Assembly: GCA_037157565.1 (NCBI GenBank)
Contig: JAZHRO010000046.1
Location: forward strand, 15,040,501-15,104,500
Length of the DNA: 64,000 nt
Origin: Thalassia testudinum
Lineage: Eukaryota; Streptophyta; Magnoliopsida; Alismatales; Hydrocharitaceae
Direction of reading: 5' to 3'
Shown: positions 21,074 through 32,390 of the stretch, in pieces
Layout: each line of letters starts with the position of its first letter
How positions within the stretch are numbered: the stretch's first letter is position 1
Notes under the pieces: model-generated
What the model was told of the DNA's origin: nothing
The model's database searches: none
What the model saw: only the letters and a program-made list of their open reading frames with translations
Made by a program: the position numbers and the translations under genes

Positions 21074-21086
21074 AGGCATGGGGGTA
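21074..21086 (+). promoter_or_regulatory. LTR-adjacent polypurine tract of A
   Basis: AGGCATGGGGGTA directly before the 3' LTR start TGATGAG at 21087: the standard plus-strand priming site. Confidence 0.85.
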
Positions 21087-23852
21087 TGATGAGAACCTCA
21101 TCATGAGCCATAACTAGCTCATTTTGACCCAATACAAAGGATAAAAGCTCCTACATATCTCAAGGAAAGGCTTAACTCAGAGAATTCTGAGTTTGAGAAG
21201 AAAACCAGTCATAAGGGGTAAAAGTGCAATTTTACCAGTATAATCTGCATACAGGGTAATTCAGGGCCCAAACATAGGTCAAAACAGCTTAATAAGAATA
21301 AAAGTGGGATGAGATGATCTAGCAAGGGCTACAGCACTTCCAAGGAACCAAATGATAATCTGTAACCCTAAAACAACCCACTTCAATTCACAAGGTTCGA
21401 GGCAAAGTAAAAATAGAATAAACCCTCTAAAATTCATAGAAAAATAATCTCTAGGGTTTAGAACCTTCAATTTGGCCTTTAGAACCCATTTTGACCTACA
21501 TTGAGAACCATGCCCAATTAATAACTTAATTTGGGTTTTTGCGCAAATTGACCGGTCAAACAAGGTTTAATATGAAAATAAAATTCACCATCAGATTCCT
21601 TAGGTCCTAATTAGTCATGTATAAAAACTTGAGCCTAAGAAGAAACCTCCTTGACCGACTTCACACTTTGGTCCTCATATATTTACTCTTTGGCCCTCAA
21701 CTTTTGAACCCTCGCATTTTGGCCCCTAACTCTCCTTCGTTCTTTGCAAACAGGTCCCTCCTGCAAAACCCTGCCAGCACCATGCTCCGGCGACCTTGCG
21801 CGGAGCATGGCGCCGCGCAGGGTGAGGTGGAGGACCTGGCAAGTGTACCGGGGGTGCCCTGCGTCGTCAGCCGTCGCAGGAGCACCCCCATGGTCATTGT
21901 AGCCCCCCATACCGGCCGTGCGAACGCACGGACGGTATGGGTTCGTATTCCGACCATTCTCCGGCGAGGGAGACACGTCGTCTCCCTCCGCCTTCCTCCC
22001 TGCTTCAACCCTATAAATACCCCCCGCCGCTCCACCGACGAAGGCAGCCTGGATCTGACGGAGAAAACCCCCAATTTTCCTCTCTTCTCACTCCGGCAGA
22101 CGCCCACCAGCTCCGGCGGTTCTTCCTCCTCCTCCTCTTCGCTCTGCCGCAATACCAGCAGCAGAGATTTCTTCCCCTGCTCTTTCCGCGTCGCGCAATA
22201 CCGGCGCACGCTGCCTCTGCCCCGTCGTCACCGCCGTCCTTCCCCCACTGGGCACCGTCTTCTCCGGCGACAGTCGATACGACTGTCGCCCTGTTCCTCC
22301 CCCTTCGTCCCTGCAGTTAAGTTAGACTTACTCCCCTTCTCCTCCTCTTTCTTTCCCCGCTTTCGATTTAGTCAATTAAGCCCTCTACCGACCCTGTTCA
22401 CCCTCATCCTCTCCGCCTCCGACCACCCTCCGGCGAGCCGCTCCCATCACCTCAGCGACCCACACGGCTCGCCGACCACCGCAGAACCTCCGCCTCCTCA
22501 CCCTGATCCTCTTCCGCCCCTCCACTTCCCACCAAACACCCTCTGCAGACCCACCGAACACACCCACTCCCTCACTCACAGTTTGACCTAGGACGACCTA
22601 ACAGCTCCATCTCGCCCCCTGCAGACCCCCTGACCACCTTCGCCGTGCCACGGCGAAGGTCCCCCGCCTGTCTGATTTGGCCGAGAGGCCGTGCTATTGG
22701 TTTCAGGTTCCAGGCCTTGACCGCCATTGGCGAGGTAGCTCGAAGCCTGCTCGAGGTTGCTCCAAGCCGAGATATCCCAGGTTGAAGAGCCACGGCCAGC
22801 GCGGAAGAGTCTTGTGCATACACCCCGGCCCTCAATTGGAGTTGCGCGCCTCAACAGCTGTTGCAATTGGAAGCTTCATCCCTGCTGCAGGCGTGAGAGA
22901 ATTGGGGTGGGACATTTAGTCCCACCTCGGAACCTCTCGAAGGCGCGCGGACGCATAAAGGCAAAAACTGCCTTATGCTGTTTGCCTCAGTTACCACGGG
23001 GTGAGGTCCCTCTCACCCGACCCGACCCGACTCGGCCTCGTCCGTGACCACGCTCCGCGGACCTGGCCCGACCCGATTAGACTGACCTGCACTCCTCGCC
23101 CACCACGCACGCCGGTGGGCCTGGACCCGGGCCTGACCCGAACCCGATTACCCGGTAGCGCTCTGGGAGAGCTTCCGAAGAGTGATTTCAGAGAGAGAGA
23201 TACGCGGGGGAGGGGGGTAGAGTAGGTTTTTGCCTTGACGAATAAACTCTGAAGTGTGCAGGCCAAAGAAGAAGAAGCAGACCCGCCAAAGAAGAAGGAG
23301 CTGCTGCACTGTAGCGAAGGCATTGTTAAGTCGTCTCAGCATCGGGGCAGACGACGGAAGGTCAGCAGCCAAAGAAGAAGAAGACCCGCTGAAGAAGAAG
23401 GAAGAGCAGCGGCCATCGCGAAAGAAGAAAAAGAGAGGTCAAGGAAGGTGAAGACAAAGAAGAAGAAGGAATGAAGAGAAGCAAGAAGCAAGAAAAGAAG
23501 AAGACGATCTGACGAAAAAGAAAGAAAGGAAACAAGGAAGAACAGAAGAAGAAGAGCACGAGGGGAAGATCTGAAGAAAGCAGAAGAAGAAGAAGAAGAA
23601 GAACAAAGAACAGGAAGAACCAAAGACAAAGAGGAAGAAAGAAGAAAAGAAGAAGAAGCCAAATTCTCATCTCTCTCTCTCTCTTTATTTTTGTAATAGA
23701 ACTTGTATATCTCTAGAATACAACTTGCTCCCTGAGTTCGACCTCGGGAACTCTTTTATTTTTCCGAGTAAAAAAATTTTATATGAAACGTTGGTAACAA
23801 CCGGCTTCACTACAACGATATAACACCGAAACCGGTCAAACCCACGCTTTCA
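21087..23852 (+). repeat. 3' LTR of element A
   Basis: Same length as the 5' LTR with about 0.2% difference. Followed by the CCTAA duplication and then by the B gag. Confidence 0.95.
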
Positions 23853-23857
23853 CCTAA

Positions 23858-24480
23858 GGAGGATCAAATGTCTCTGATTCTCCAAACACTGGTTGACATT
23901 TAAAAAGAACACAAGGAAGAAATCACAGAGGTTCACAATCAACTGGCCCAACTGGCAAATGCTCGCCAGCCTGGCACACCTCCCTCCCAACCTCTACCAA
24001 ATCCAAACAACATGTCGACTCAAAAACACATAGTGAATCAAATCCAAGGCCAAACAAGCTACACTTAGCTAGGACCATCCACTCATACCTGCGTGTTTAC
24101 CTCACCCACCTCAACTGATCTGAATAACACCACGAACTATCCTACTGTTCAATAACAAAATCCAATTCACTCTCCTCCACCTCTGCATCATGATTGTGCT
24201 ATGATCAATGTTGTGGGTATGAGAAAAGAACAGAAACCCTTCCCCAAAGATAGCCAATCCATATCTTATCCCCTATCCCAGATCTTATCCCACCTCCACA
24301 CTAGAGGACTGTCGGAATCTGAGGTAACGGGACCTTTGAGTAACACACAAGTCACAATTCTGTTACTTGATATCCTCACTCTCAATCCTACCTTACCTGA
24401 CTTATCCAAACAAGAGGTGGAAGAACCATCACAAGGGAAGGTAGTACTGTCTAAAAGTGTGAGTGCTATAATCTAAAACA
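23858..24480 (+). pseudogene. Broken gag of element B, 3' part
   Basis: Resumes after A. It encodes a polar stretch with HKEEITEVHNQLAQL, then Pro/Gln-rich sequence interrupted by stops (about 24066, 24152), then LNPTLPDLSKQEVEEPSQGK just before the protease. The gag/protease border cannot be fixed. Confidence 0.65.
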
Positions 24481-24930
24481 GTCTACCTCCTAAGAAATCT
24501 GATCCACGCACCCTGCTGGTCCCCTGCAAGATTGGTGGTACAAATTTTAAGTGGGTTGTGCTTGATCTTGGTGCTTCAGTCAACCTAATCCCAACCACCC
24601 TATTTGAGAAACTACGGATTGGACAGCTAAAACCCACTAATGTTACTCTACAACTAGCTGACTAAACCATAATCACCCCGATTGGGTTGTAGAGGATGTG
24701 GTAGTGAGAGTCAAGGACTTCAGCTACCTAGCCGATTTCCTAGTTCTTGACATGGAGATGCCATAGCAAATACAAGATATGCCTTTGATTTTGGGGAGAC
24801 CATTTTTGGCTACTGCAGGAGCCATAATCAACTGTGAATCAAGGCACATGATAATTGCCTCTAGAGATGAACGAACTGAGATTAATATTTTTGAGGCAAC
24901 TAAAGGAAAAGAAAAAAGCTCGATAGAATA
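24481..24930 (+). pseudogene. Retropepsin-like aspartic protease remnant of element B
   Basis: LDLGASVNLIP (Asp codon at 24564) fits the catalytic D-T/S-G-A loop with Thr replaced by Leu, and PLILGRPFLATAGAII (about 24783-24830) fits the conserved C-terminal ILGRPFL segment of Athila-type proteases. Stops interrupt the frame (for example near 24664). Such a protease would process the gag polyprotein. No RT follows it: the next ~1 kb is acidic ORF remnant and then the internal PPT. Confidence 0.8.
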
Positions 24931-24953
24931 ACTAGGTTTTTATTTAAGACCTC

Positions 24954-25480
24954 ATGACTGTATCATTAGTAGAGAACCTAGAACTAGAACTGGAAAGTTT
25001 TCACATAATGGATGATCCTGATTTAACCGAGAATAATTCAAATGACATGAGAGCAGTTGAGGCCTTCACCTTTGATCTTAAGGTCTTAACAAAGGATTTT
25101 GGGGAAAATAATGACACATCATATTCAGATTTTTTTCCTATGGATTTGGAGACATTTTGTTATTTTGAGGATCTCCAGGAATCAGGCTTGGTAGATATTG
25201 AGAGTGACCTGTACCCAGAGTATGATTCCTTTATAGAATTTGAGATAGATAATCCAAAAGGCACTCTCCAAACATTCACTTTTGATTAGGATGAAAATCA
25301 TAGTAAAGATTCATTAAAAACCCAACCTTTGAGTCATTTCATGAGGAGATGATCTTACATTCAGAAGAAAAGAATCAAGATGACTCATTGGATATCGATC
25401 CATTAGGCCACATAGCACGAGAAGAACCACACATCTGGGATATGTTGATTAAATTCAACTCTATTGGATTCTAGATCCAC
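24954..25480 (+). pseudogene. Decayed acidic ORF of element B
   Basis: An open stretch of 111 codons (24954-25289), then further acidic sequence interrupted by stops and frame changes. It is rich in Asp, Glu, Ser and Phe. Its position, between protease and stop-proximal motif where RT and integrase would normally lie, matches the acidic ORFs of A and D. I see no named domain. It could be a decayed relative of the A protein or an unrelated acidic filler. Confidence 0.5.
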
Positions 25481-25724
25481 GATGATCTTAGTTTAGAACT
25501 CCATAATCAATACATCTTCCGAGTGATTCCTCCGCAGAAACTCCATGAGCCATCCACAAACGAATCAACCTAATCCATATAATAGATCTTCTGGAATGAC
25601 TCTTCATCATAATTTGATACTCATCTGTGAACATGTGATTCTCATTCATCACGATCACATATTTTCCCCTATCACTCATCACAGTTGACATAACCTTTTG
25701 AGTTCATTGCACTCAGTTGATGGT

Positions 25725-25765
25725 GTTAAACTGAGCACTTAACGAGAGGCAACACATCATCTTTT
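25725..25765 (+). other. Stop-proximal conserved motif of B
   Basis: TGTTAAACTGAGCACTTAAC followed by GAGAGGCAACACATC, corresponding to 19540-19575 in A. The region up to the PPT, including TTGACTCCACCT and CAACAGTCA phrases, also matches A (about 19630-19700). Confidence 0.65.
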
Positions 25766-25985
25766 GAAAAAACTCTAGACCCTTCTAATCATCTTTTGAG
25801 CTACACTCCTACTGCACTTAGAGTTTAGATTTAGAACAGTTGACTCCACCTTTGGTATTCGTATCAAAGCTTGAAATTGTCCACAACAGTCATCTCGACC
25901 CGTTCACCCACCCTTTGAACCTGTTCTAACCCATGAACCAAACCGATTTCATACCCTCTGATTTACAATGAGGACATTGCAAAAC

Positions 25986-26000
25986 TTAGGCATGGGGGGG
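25986..26000 (+). promoter_or_regulatory. First (internal) polypurine tract of B
   Basis: CTTAGGCATGGGGGGG preceded by AATGAGGACATTGCAAAA, the same phrase as in A. About 1.36 kb before the LTR. Confidence 0.7.
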
Positions 26001-26599
26001 TGTTAGAGTGCAAACATATGGAAACTCAAATTCTTTGAGGGGCTCTCACAAAAAATACATATTCAAAAAACCAAAAAAAAAATTTTGAAAAAGAACAAAA
26101 AAATGGAAAGGGGAGGAAAATTTTGAAAATTAACTACATATCATTCTTGAGGAGGAAATGAGGAAGTAATTCAAAATGTCAAAAAAGGAGTACATTCAAG
26201 AACAAAAATGATAGTCATTAGCACTTGATCATGAAAATTACTTAAGTTCCAGACCAACCAAAAGAAAAATAATTAAGTCCTAAAATGACAGAGAGATAAG
26301 GAGATTAGTATGAGTGTTGATCTTAGGCCTCTTGAGCTTATTTTAAGGCTTAAACATTCAAGTATTTGTTAAGATCCAGATTAATCTTCAAGAGGTTGAG
26401 GAAAGGGTGAAGCTAATGTATTAGGTCTAAGGCTTAGGGATTATTCAACCTTATTGCTTTCCCTTTGGTTTGCAGGGCTTGGTAACCTAAGCATCCAAAA
26501 ATCACACACTTAGTCTGGTTCAGTGCTCTTAATAAAGAAAAATCTACCAAAAGTGTTTTGTTCTGAAAAATCATCTCAAAGATCTAGCTTAGGAGCATC

Positions 26600-26960
26600 T
26601 CGATAACACAAATTGATTGGATGAGTTCCTGACACGAAAAGGTGGGAAATTCCCCTCAAAGATGTGTAATAACATATCCTCTCCTCGGTACTTGTCTCCT
26701 AGGATATCTAAATATCCTACCAGGGGCATGTAAGCACCTTATACTAGTTCAGATGCCATGGGTGGGATTATCCTGAAATATCGATTGCTAGGGCCTGAAT
26801 TTAGCTACAGAATGCCATAAGCGGCACTATCTGGAAGTGTCGAAAGCTAGGGTTCTGGGGGTTGCCATAGGCAGTTCTATCCCGAAGCATCGATTGCTAG
26901 GGACCCTTCGAGGATTGATGGTGGGGATAAGGAATCCAATATAGACCGTGTTTAGGGCTA
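26600..26960 (+). other. Inter-PPT conserved block of B
   Basis: Homologous to 20367-20690 in A: GATGAGTTCC, a CCTCGGTACTTGTCTCCTAG stretch, and three units starting near 26755, 26814 and 26866 with ACTATCTGGAA- or CTATCCCGAA-like cores and GCTAGGG, ending CCCTTCGAGGATTGATG. Confidence 0.75.
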
Positions 26961-27346
26961 ATTCGAGGCTGGATCTAGGGAAACCTAAAAAGAAAATAGA
27001 GTGAAAACTCTCCAAATAAAGAAAATCTACTTCTATCCCTCTCTCTTCCAAAAAATTACACTAGCAAACTGAACCTGGACCTGTTATGTTTATGCATAAG
27101 TGCTTTAACTGTTGGGTTCAACGAACCTTTGGGTAGTTTTTGTGGGCCTTAGAAAGTTTCGTGGCAAACTGAGATGAAACTAGTCAGGTCTAGATCTTGA
27201 TTGATACTTGAGTACCTCTAGGCCTACTATTAGCATTCTGATGTAATTTCTAAAAGAGTAAAACAAAATCAGGACTCTGAACTTCAGAACATGGTCTAGA
27301 ACTCTGGTTCTTTTCATAAGGTTTTGTTAAGGGACTAGCAAAATCT

Positions 27347-27359
27347 AGGAATGGGGGTA
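27347..27359 (+). promoter_or_regulatory. LTR-adjacent polypurine tract of B
   Basis: AGGAATGGGGGTA directly before the 3' LTR start TGATGGGAG. Confidence 0.8.
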
Positions 27360-29883
27360 TGATGGGAGCCCATATGAGCCCTAACTAGCCAAATTTTGTT
27401 TGATAAAGTTGATAAAAGCTCCTACATAACCATTAGAGGGTCCTATGTGAATTCTATTCTGTTTTAATAAAAAGAGAAGAACAATGGGTTATTTCTGTAA
27501 TTCTAACTGCATTTCATAAATACTAAATAACCATAGGGAATTCTAGGGGTTAATTAAAGGTCAAATGGTCATTAATGACTAATAAGAGGATCCGCACAGA
27601 GAGAAATGGGTTTTCACGTATTTCAAGAATTAATGGACATCTGAAATCCTAATTTCAGACCCGCTTAATTAACTGAGGTTCTGGTTAGAATAAAATTCAC
27701 CTAAACCTTAAAAAAATCATATAAAAATATTCTATAAGGTTTGGTATCCTTTATTTGACCATATGAACCCATTTTGACCTAAAACGGAGTCTTAGATAGA
27801 AAGTTGCCCTAATTTGGATTTCTACATAAATTACCCCATCAAAATTAGTCAAAACCAAAATCTAACTTCACCATCAGATTGCTTGGATCCAAATTAGGTT
27901 TGTACCAAAATTTAGGCTCAATCAGAGATCATGTCAACCTATTTTGCATTTTGGTCCATTCAAACTCTTTCTTTCTCACATACACCCCTAACTTTCGATA
28001 ATCCTTACAAAGACCCCCTAACTTCATTGTCTTCTTCACATTTAGGTCCCTACAGCCATGGTAGGTGTGAACCCATTAGATTTCAGCTTCAATCTCTGAT
28101 TTTGCCTTGATTGATTGACCAATCCCTTCCAAATTTGGAAGGGATGGTCTTAAGAGAATCCTTAATGATCTAGGCCTCAATTTGGACTCCAAATCTCCTC
28201 ATAGAGCTCGTGCAAACTCCTTGAAATCACCAAATCCTAATCCCTAATTTCAGGCTTTCAAGCTTGGTTTCCAAGATTGAAAGCTCATCCAATGGCCAAT
28301 ATAAGACCCTCCTCACCTACCTTACCTCCTTACCGAGTTTTTGAGCCATAATTCCTCTTCTTTCCCTACCTCCAACCTCTTCGTTGGCCGCCACGTACAA
28401 TAGGCAGTCAAATCTGACTTCCCTCTTCATTCCCCACCTTGCCATACATGCGAGGCACTTCCTAACCCCTTCGTTGTCGCCGTCTCTATCACCGGATCCT
28501 TCACCTTCTCCGGCACCGGCCATATCACAACCGGTGCCAACTCCATCCTCCTTCATTCGATAGCTAGTCCCCTTGACTCCTCATTATCTGCTCATCATCA
28601 CCGCACCTCCAAACTTCGCTTCAACCACCACAGCGCCCGCTTCGACTCCATCTTCCACCTCGCCGACATACCTCCGGTGAGCTTTTGCACCCGCTCTACT
28701 CCACCAATCTACTCGCTATCGACCTCCACACCATCACCGTGTCCATGCGAGCAAAACCCTCAAGAAATTGAGGGGATTGCTGTGCCAATTTCTCCACCTA
28801 ACACCACCCCATTCTCCTTTATATTTTACCTCTACCAGCCACTTACGACGACCTTCACAGCACGCCATCACTACCACCGCCCTTACCGCACTCACGCAAA
28901 GCTTCTGAGCTTCTCTGACATGGCTGCAAGGTCGTGTTTCGTGTTTCAGGTCATCACACTCAGCCGCCATTGATAGAGCTCCTCCAAGCAACCTTAAAGC
29001 TATGTCCTTGCCATAGCAACTCTAGGTCTCACCTCCATGCTACGCGGATTCCCTCTAAGCATCCTTCCAGGCTCACAATTGGTAGAGAATGAGTCCCCTT
29101 TGACTGCAATTGGAAGATACTTCAGTTGCTGCTCGCGCACAAAGTACATGAGACTAGATAATCCCACATCCTGGGATTAGGAGCTGATAGCGCCGCATAA
29201 ATTGCTTTTGTGCCCATGACCCCTCACCCAATACACGAGGGGTCGGGTCCCTCAATGCACGCATTCACTCCTCGGCTACCACCATGCCCAATAGCCTTGG
29301 TCAATCGGATCCTTGAATACCCGCATAGCGACCCATTTAAGCGGGTTAAAGAGAAAGAGAAGAAGAGGGAGGGGGTTTTGCTCTCTTTGAGAAGGCCCCA
29401 ACACTTAGTCACTAAAGAGGTTGAGGGACCCTTGTGCGTGAAAGAAGAAGAGGAAGAACTGAAGGATAAAAGAGGAAAGGCACTATAGTGGAGCCTCTAT
29501 TAAGGCATCTGAGCACCTTGCCTGACATCTGATCCTGCTAATTTGTGTTCCTGTGGCTCTTTGGTTACTTATCTACATGGGTTATTTGATTGAGTCTTAC
29601 TGTTCACTTATTTGGGATTATTGTGAGGGGTAATTGGTGATTTAAATCACCATTTTACCCCATTCTTTTTTGCATTTTGATATTGATTCTCATATATACA
29701 TTATTCTTTAATGGAATTATTGTTTAAATATGTGCTAGAATTGTGATCATTGCAATACTTGCTCCCTGTGTTTGACCTTGGATTTTCTAACGATTCTTCA
29801 AGATATAAATTGTATCTGTTTTTGAGCTACTTCGATTATATTACAATGAAGCAATTTTAAAACCCCATTTTAGCCCATTAGCA
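27360..29883 (+). repeat. 3' LTR of element B (full length)
   Basis: 2524 bp, ending CATTAGCA then the duplication CATAA. It keeps the 652-bp segment missing from the 5' copy. Confidence 0.92.
28301..28307 (+). promoter_or_regulatory. Probable TATA box in the 3' LTR of B
   Basis: TATAAGA followed by CCCTCCTCACC, 941 bp into the LTR, as in A and D. It lies within the segment deleted from the 5' LTR. Confidence 0.6.
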
Positions 29884-30846
29884 CATAACCAAACAAAATG
29901 GAAAGCCATAATCTAGACAGTGTATCAGCTCTACTCATGAAAGCTAAACCTTGGAAGAAAGCAGATGCAAGGTTGGAGCACTCTGGATGCAGGGAGAAAA
30001 GAAGAGGGATAAGCAAAAAAGGAAGATCCCTACCTATTTTTGAAGTAGCAAAATAGCCTTTTCTTTACCCTCTTCTCCCTTTCTTCCTCCTGCTACCAGC
30101 AGCAACATCAGCAAAATTAGAAATGGTAGCTACAGTAGCAGTAGATGCAAGAGCAGTGGAAAGACCAAGTACAACAGCAGTAATAGCCCAACAACAACTG
30201 TAGCACCAATAATCGCAACAGCAACAACAATAGTAGCGACGCAATAGCAGCAACTATAACACAACAGCAACTACGAAATGAAGTAGCAGCTGCTGCAGCA
30301 ATAGCAGCAACATCAATAACAGCAGCCATAGCGTCAATAGTAGCTACAACGGCAGCAGTAGCGTCAACAGCAGCCACAGTAGTTGCTATAGCTCCTTTGG
30401 CCTCTCCGGCGATGCCAATGATGGTGGTGGTGAGCGATGGTCGACAAAGAAGAGGTCCAGTAGTAGAGAATGGAATGGAGGAGGAGGGGGTGGGGAAAAG
30501 GAGGTGCTCTTCATCGATGAAGAAGAGGAAATGACTTAGGGAGGAAGAAACAAGGTTTTCCTCTTTTTATTTTAAATTTCTTCCACTTATATAAGGGTTA
30601 GACAATTTAGGAAAACACCCTCCTTCCTAACACACACATTTTCAAGGAGTCTATAAACTCAAGTTGCGTTACCAATTGCCCCTCATCTTTTATCTACTTG
30701 AACACTTAATTAGTTATTTCAAGGGATTATTCATTCCCAAAGTTACCATTGCCAAATTAATGTTCTCAAGCCCTTAATCCATCATTAAGCAAGTAATTAA
30801 GTTTTCAATTAACCTATTAAGTACATTAAAAACCCAGACCCTTACA
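29884..30846 (-). repeat. 5' LTR of element F, proximal part
   Basis: 30041-30846 matches 2556-3371 and ends with the same LTR terminus (TGTAAGGG on the minus strand, at 30846). The first ~155 bp corresponds to sequence that C' separates from the other copy. It includes the triplet-rich tract (30100-30400) and the TATATAAG box near 30590. Confidence 0.85.
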
Positions 30847-31780
30847 TCTAGTGCTTTCATAGGCAAGAACGCATATGTGTATCCAATGTTTCTTTAAAAA
30901 AAATGAATACACTTATTTTTCAATGCTTACATAGTGTTGTGTATATTTGTTCTAAACTTTTCCTTTATTCTCTTTTATGTTAGGTTGCTTGCGTCGTTCG
31001 TTTCAAGTTCTTTTTGTGTGTAGCCATGCTATTTCAAGATAATGCTTAAGTAATTTTTGTAAATGTTTAGGGTGTGCCCACTATTTTAATTGCTTATATG
31101 TGTCATTTTTTATATGCATGATTTGAGAAACTCAAAAACTAAAAACCACATCCTCAATCCCCAACCAAACCCCATCCCCACTTCCATCTCCAAATCCCTA
31201 TCTCACTCCAACAAAAATCCCGAAACACAACCTCACCCCATCCCAACCAAAATCCCAATCCCTACCCAAAACCACATCCCCAACTAAAATCGCAACCCCC
31301 AACCAAACCACAATCCCCACTCCACAAAGCCCAACCGAACCAAAATCCCAATCCCAAACCAAAACCACATCCCAACCAAACCTCAATCCCTACTCCTAAA
31401 AGCTCATCCCAACCAAACCACAATCCCCACACCTAAAAGCCCATCCCTAACCAAAATCATAATCCTCACCTCCACCCGCAAAACCACATTCTTACCTACA
31501 CTTGTAAAACCCTATCGCACCTTAACAAAAATCTCGATCCCACCCCCTAAACCAATGAACTATGTGTGAATGTGTGAATGAATGTGAGATGTGGCCCCCG
31601 AACTTTTTTCGTATTTTGTGTTTATAATTTGTTATTATCTGTTATTTTTTTATATAGAATTTGGGAAATTTTCCATAATATAGGGGAAACTCTATCAAAG
31701 TTTCTTACATTTTGTAAAATGCTTTCACCAAAATTTTCATTCCTTTGTAACTAACTAATTATTCTTTTATGCATAGATGA
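30847..31780. other. Unassigned DNA flanking element F
   Basis: No gene or recognisable element. The first five bases (TCTAG) should be the target duplication of F. About 31136-31550 is a C/A-rich low-complexity tract (see separate entry); the rest is AT-rich. Confidence 0.5.
31136..31550. repeat. C/A-rich degenerate minisatellite
   Basis: Roughly 400 bp of variants of AACCAAAATCCCAATCCC with many CCCAACC and CACATCCC steps. Periodicity is irregular. The plus strand is nearly free of G. Confidence 0.7.
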
Positions 31781-32010
31781 ATTTCAAGAAGAAGCCTATT
31801 AAGGAGCCTCGTGAGGTTACTACCTCTGAGGTGAGGGAGGATACCCAATCCTCGCCTCCCCCATAATCCCAACCCCTCACCCAGCCTCCCCCACGGAGCT
31901 AGAGTTAGATCCAAGCTCAATATATCCCAACCCCACCCTAGATTGATGTACCTACCATGAAGTTTGTCCCAAACCCTAGATATAGGCCATCTTGATTCCT
32001 TAGGTCCACG
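31781..32010 (+). other. Short unrecognised coding-like stretch
   Basis: An ATG near 31780 opens a short Lys/Glu/Pro-rich frame (MNFKKKPIKEPREVTTSEV) that hits a stop near 31864. I do not recognise it. It lies between the low-complexity tract and the copia remnant and may be retroelement debris. Confidence 0.25.
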
Positions 32011-32011
32011 T

Positions 32012-32390
32012 TGTTGAGGATACATCATGTGTTTACTATTTGTATAAGGGTATGTGTACAAATGTATCTGTCATCCTCTATAAATACACGAGGTTTTGGG
32101 AGATGTTGTTGTTGCACCCCCAAGCTTTTCATGACATCATATCAGAGGTGTTTACGATCCTCCTCTTTCCAACAATCTACTCATTTGGGCAGTAGCATGC
32201 TCCGCATGATTGCTACCTTCTCTTGCACGATTTGCCTTGTGTTTTTACACTTACCTCTATTTGGTTCTTCATTATTGCTCTATTTTTGCTGGTTGTGCAA
32301 TCTGCCTTTGGTTTTTGTTGCTTGTTTTTCTTTGTTGGCTGATAATCAAAAATTTGTTGATTTGCTATTCTATGCTCAATGAATCTTTTG
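32012..32390 (+). repeat. Possible Ty1/copia 5' LTR remnant
   Basis: A TGTTGAGGATACATCATG start at 32012, a TCTATAAATACA box near 32077 and T-rich sequence up to the copia gag remnant suggest a short LTR. I could not find its end or a clear PBS. Confidence 0.35.

Larger units (their letters stand above)
13814..23852 (+). mobile_element. Element A: young non-autonomous Athila-type LTR retrotransposon
   Basis: 10,039 bp, flanked by a perfect duplication CCTAA at 13809-13813 and 23853-23857, inserted in the gag of B. LTRs are 13814-16579 and 21087-23852, both exactly 2766 bp, with about 6 differences by my count (14867/22140, 15300-15301/22573-22574, one near 15811, one near 16068, one near 16559). 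It has a perfect tRNA-Asp type PBS, two PPTs and one intact ORF, but no gag, protease, RT or integrase. It must have been copied by proteins supplied in trans, and recently. Confidence 0.95.
9555..29883 (+). mobile_element. Element B: Athila-type element with gag-protease remnants, host of element A
   Basis: Flanked by a perfect duplication CATAA at 9550-9554 and 29884-29888. Layout: 5' LTR (9555-11429), degenerate PBS, leader, gag, [element A], gag continued, protease, acidic ORF remnant, first PPT, inter-PPT block, second PPT, 3' LTR (27360-29883). Without A it is about 10.3 kb. No reverse transcriptase, RNase H or integrase is recognisable, so it could not have copied itself. The LTRs differ at roughly 8% in the stretch I compared, so it is much older than A. 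Confidence 0.92.
2556..30846 (-). mobile_element. Element F: gag-only Ty3/gypsy element with very long LTRs, heavily interrupted
   Basis: Minus-strand order is 5' LTR (30846 down to 4476, containing two foreign insertions), PBS (4467-4456), broken gag, PPT (3386-3372), 3' LTR (3371 down, cut at 2556 by C'). With insertions removed the 5' LTR is about 4.4 kb and the interior about 1.1 kb. LTR ends are TGTAAGGG and GAGTGACA. The zinc knuckle, iMet PBS and a GAGGACAAAAT phrase just before the PPT fit Tekay/Del-like chromoviruses. With gag but no pol it resembles the TR-GAG class of non-autonomous elements. The sequence right of the 5' LTR is TCTAG; the matching duplication would be off-window. 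Confidence 0.75.
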
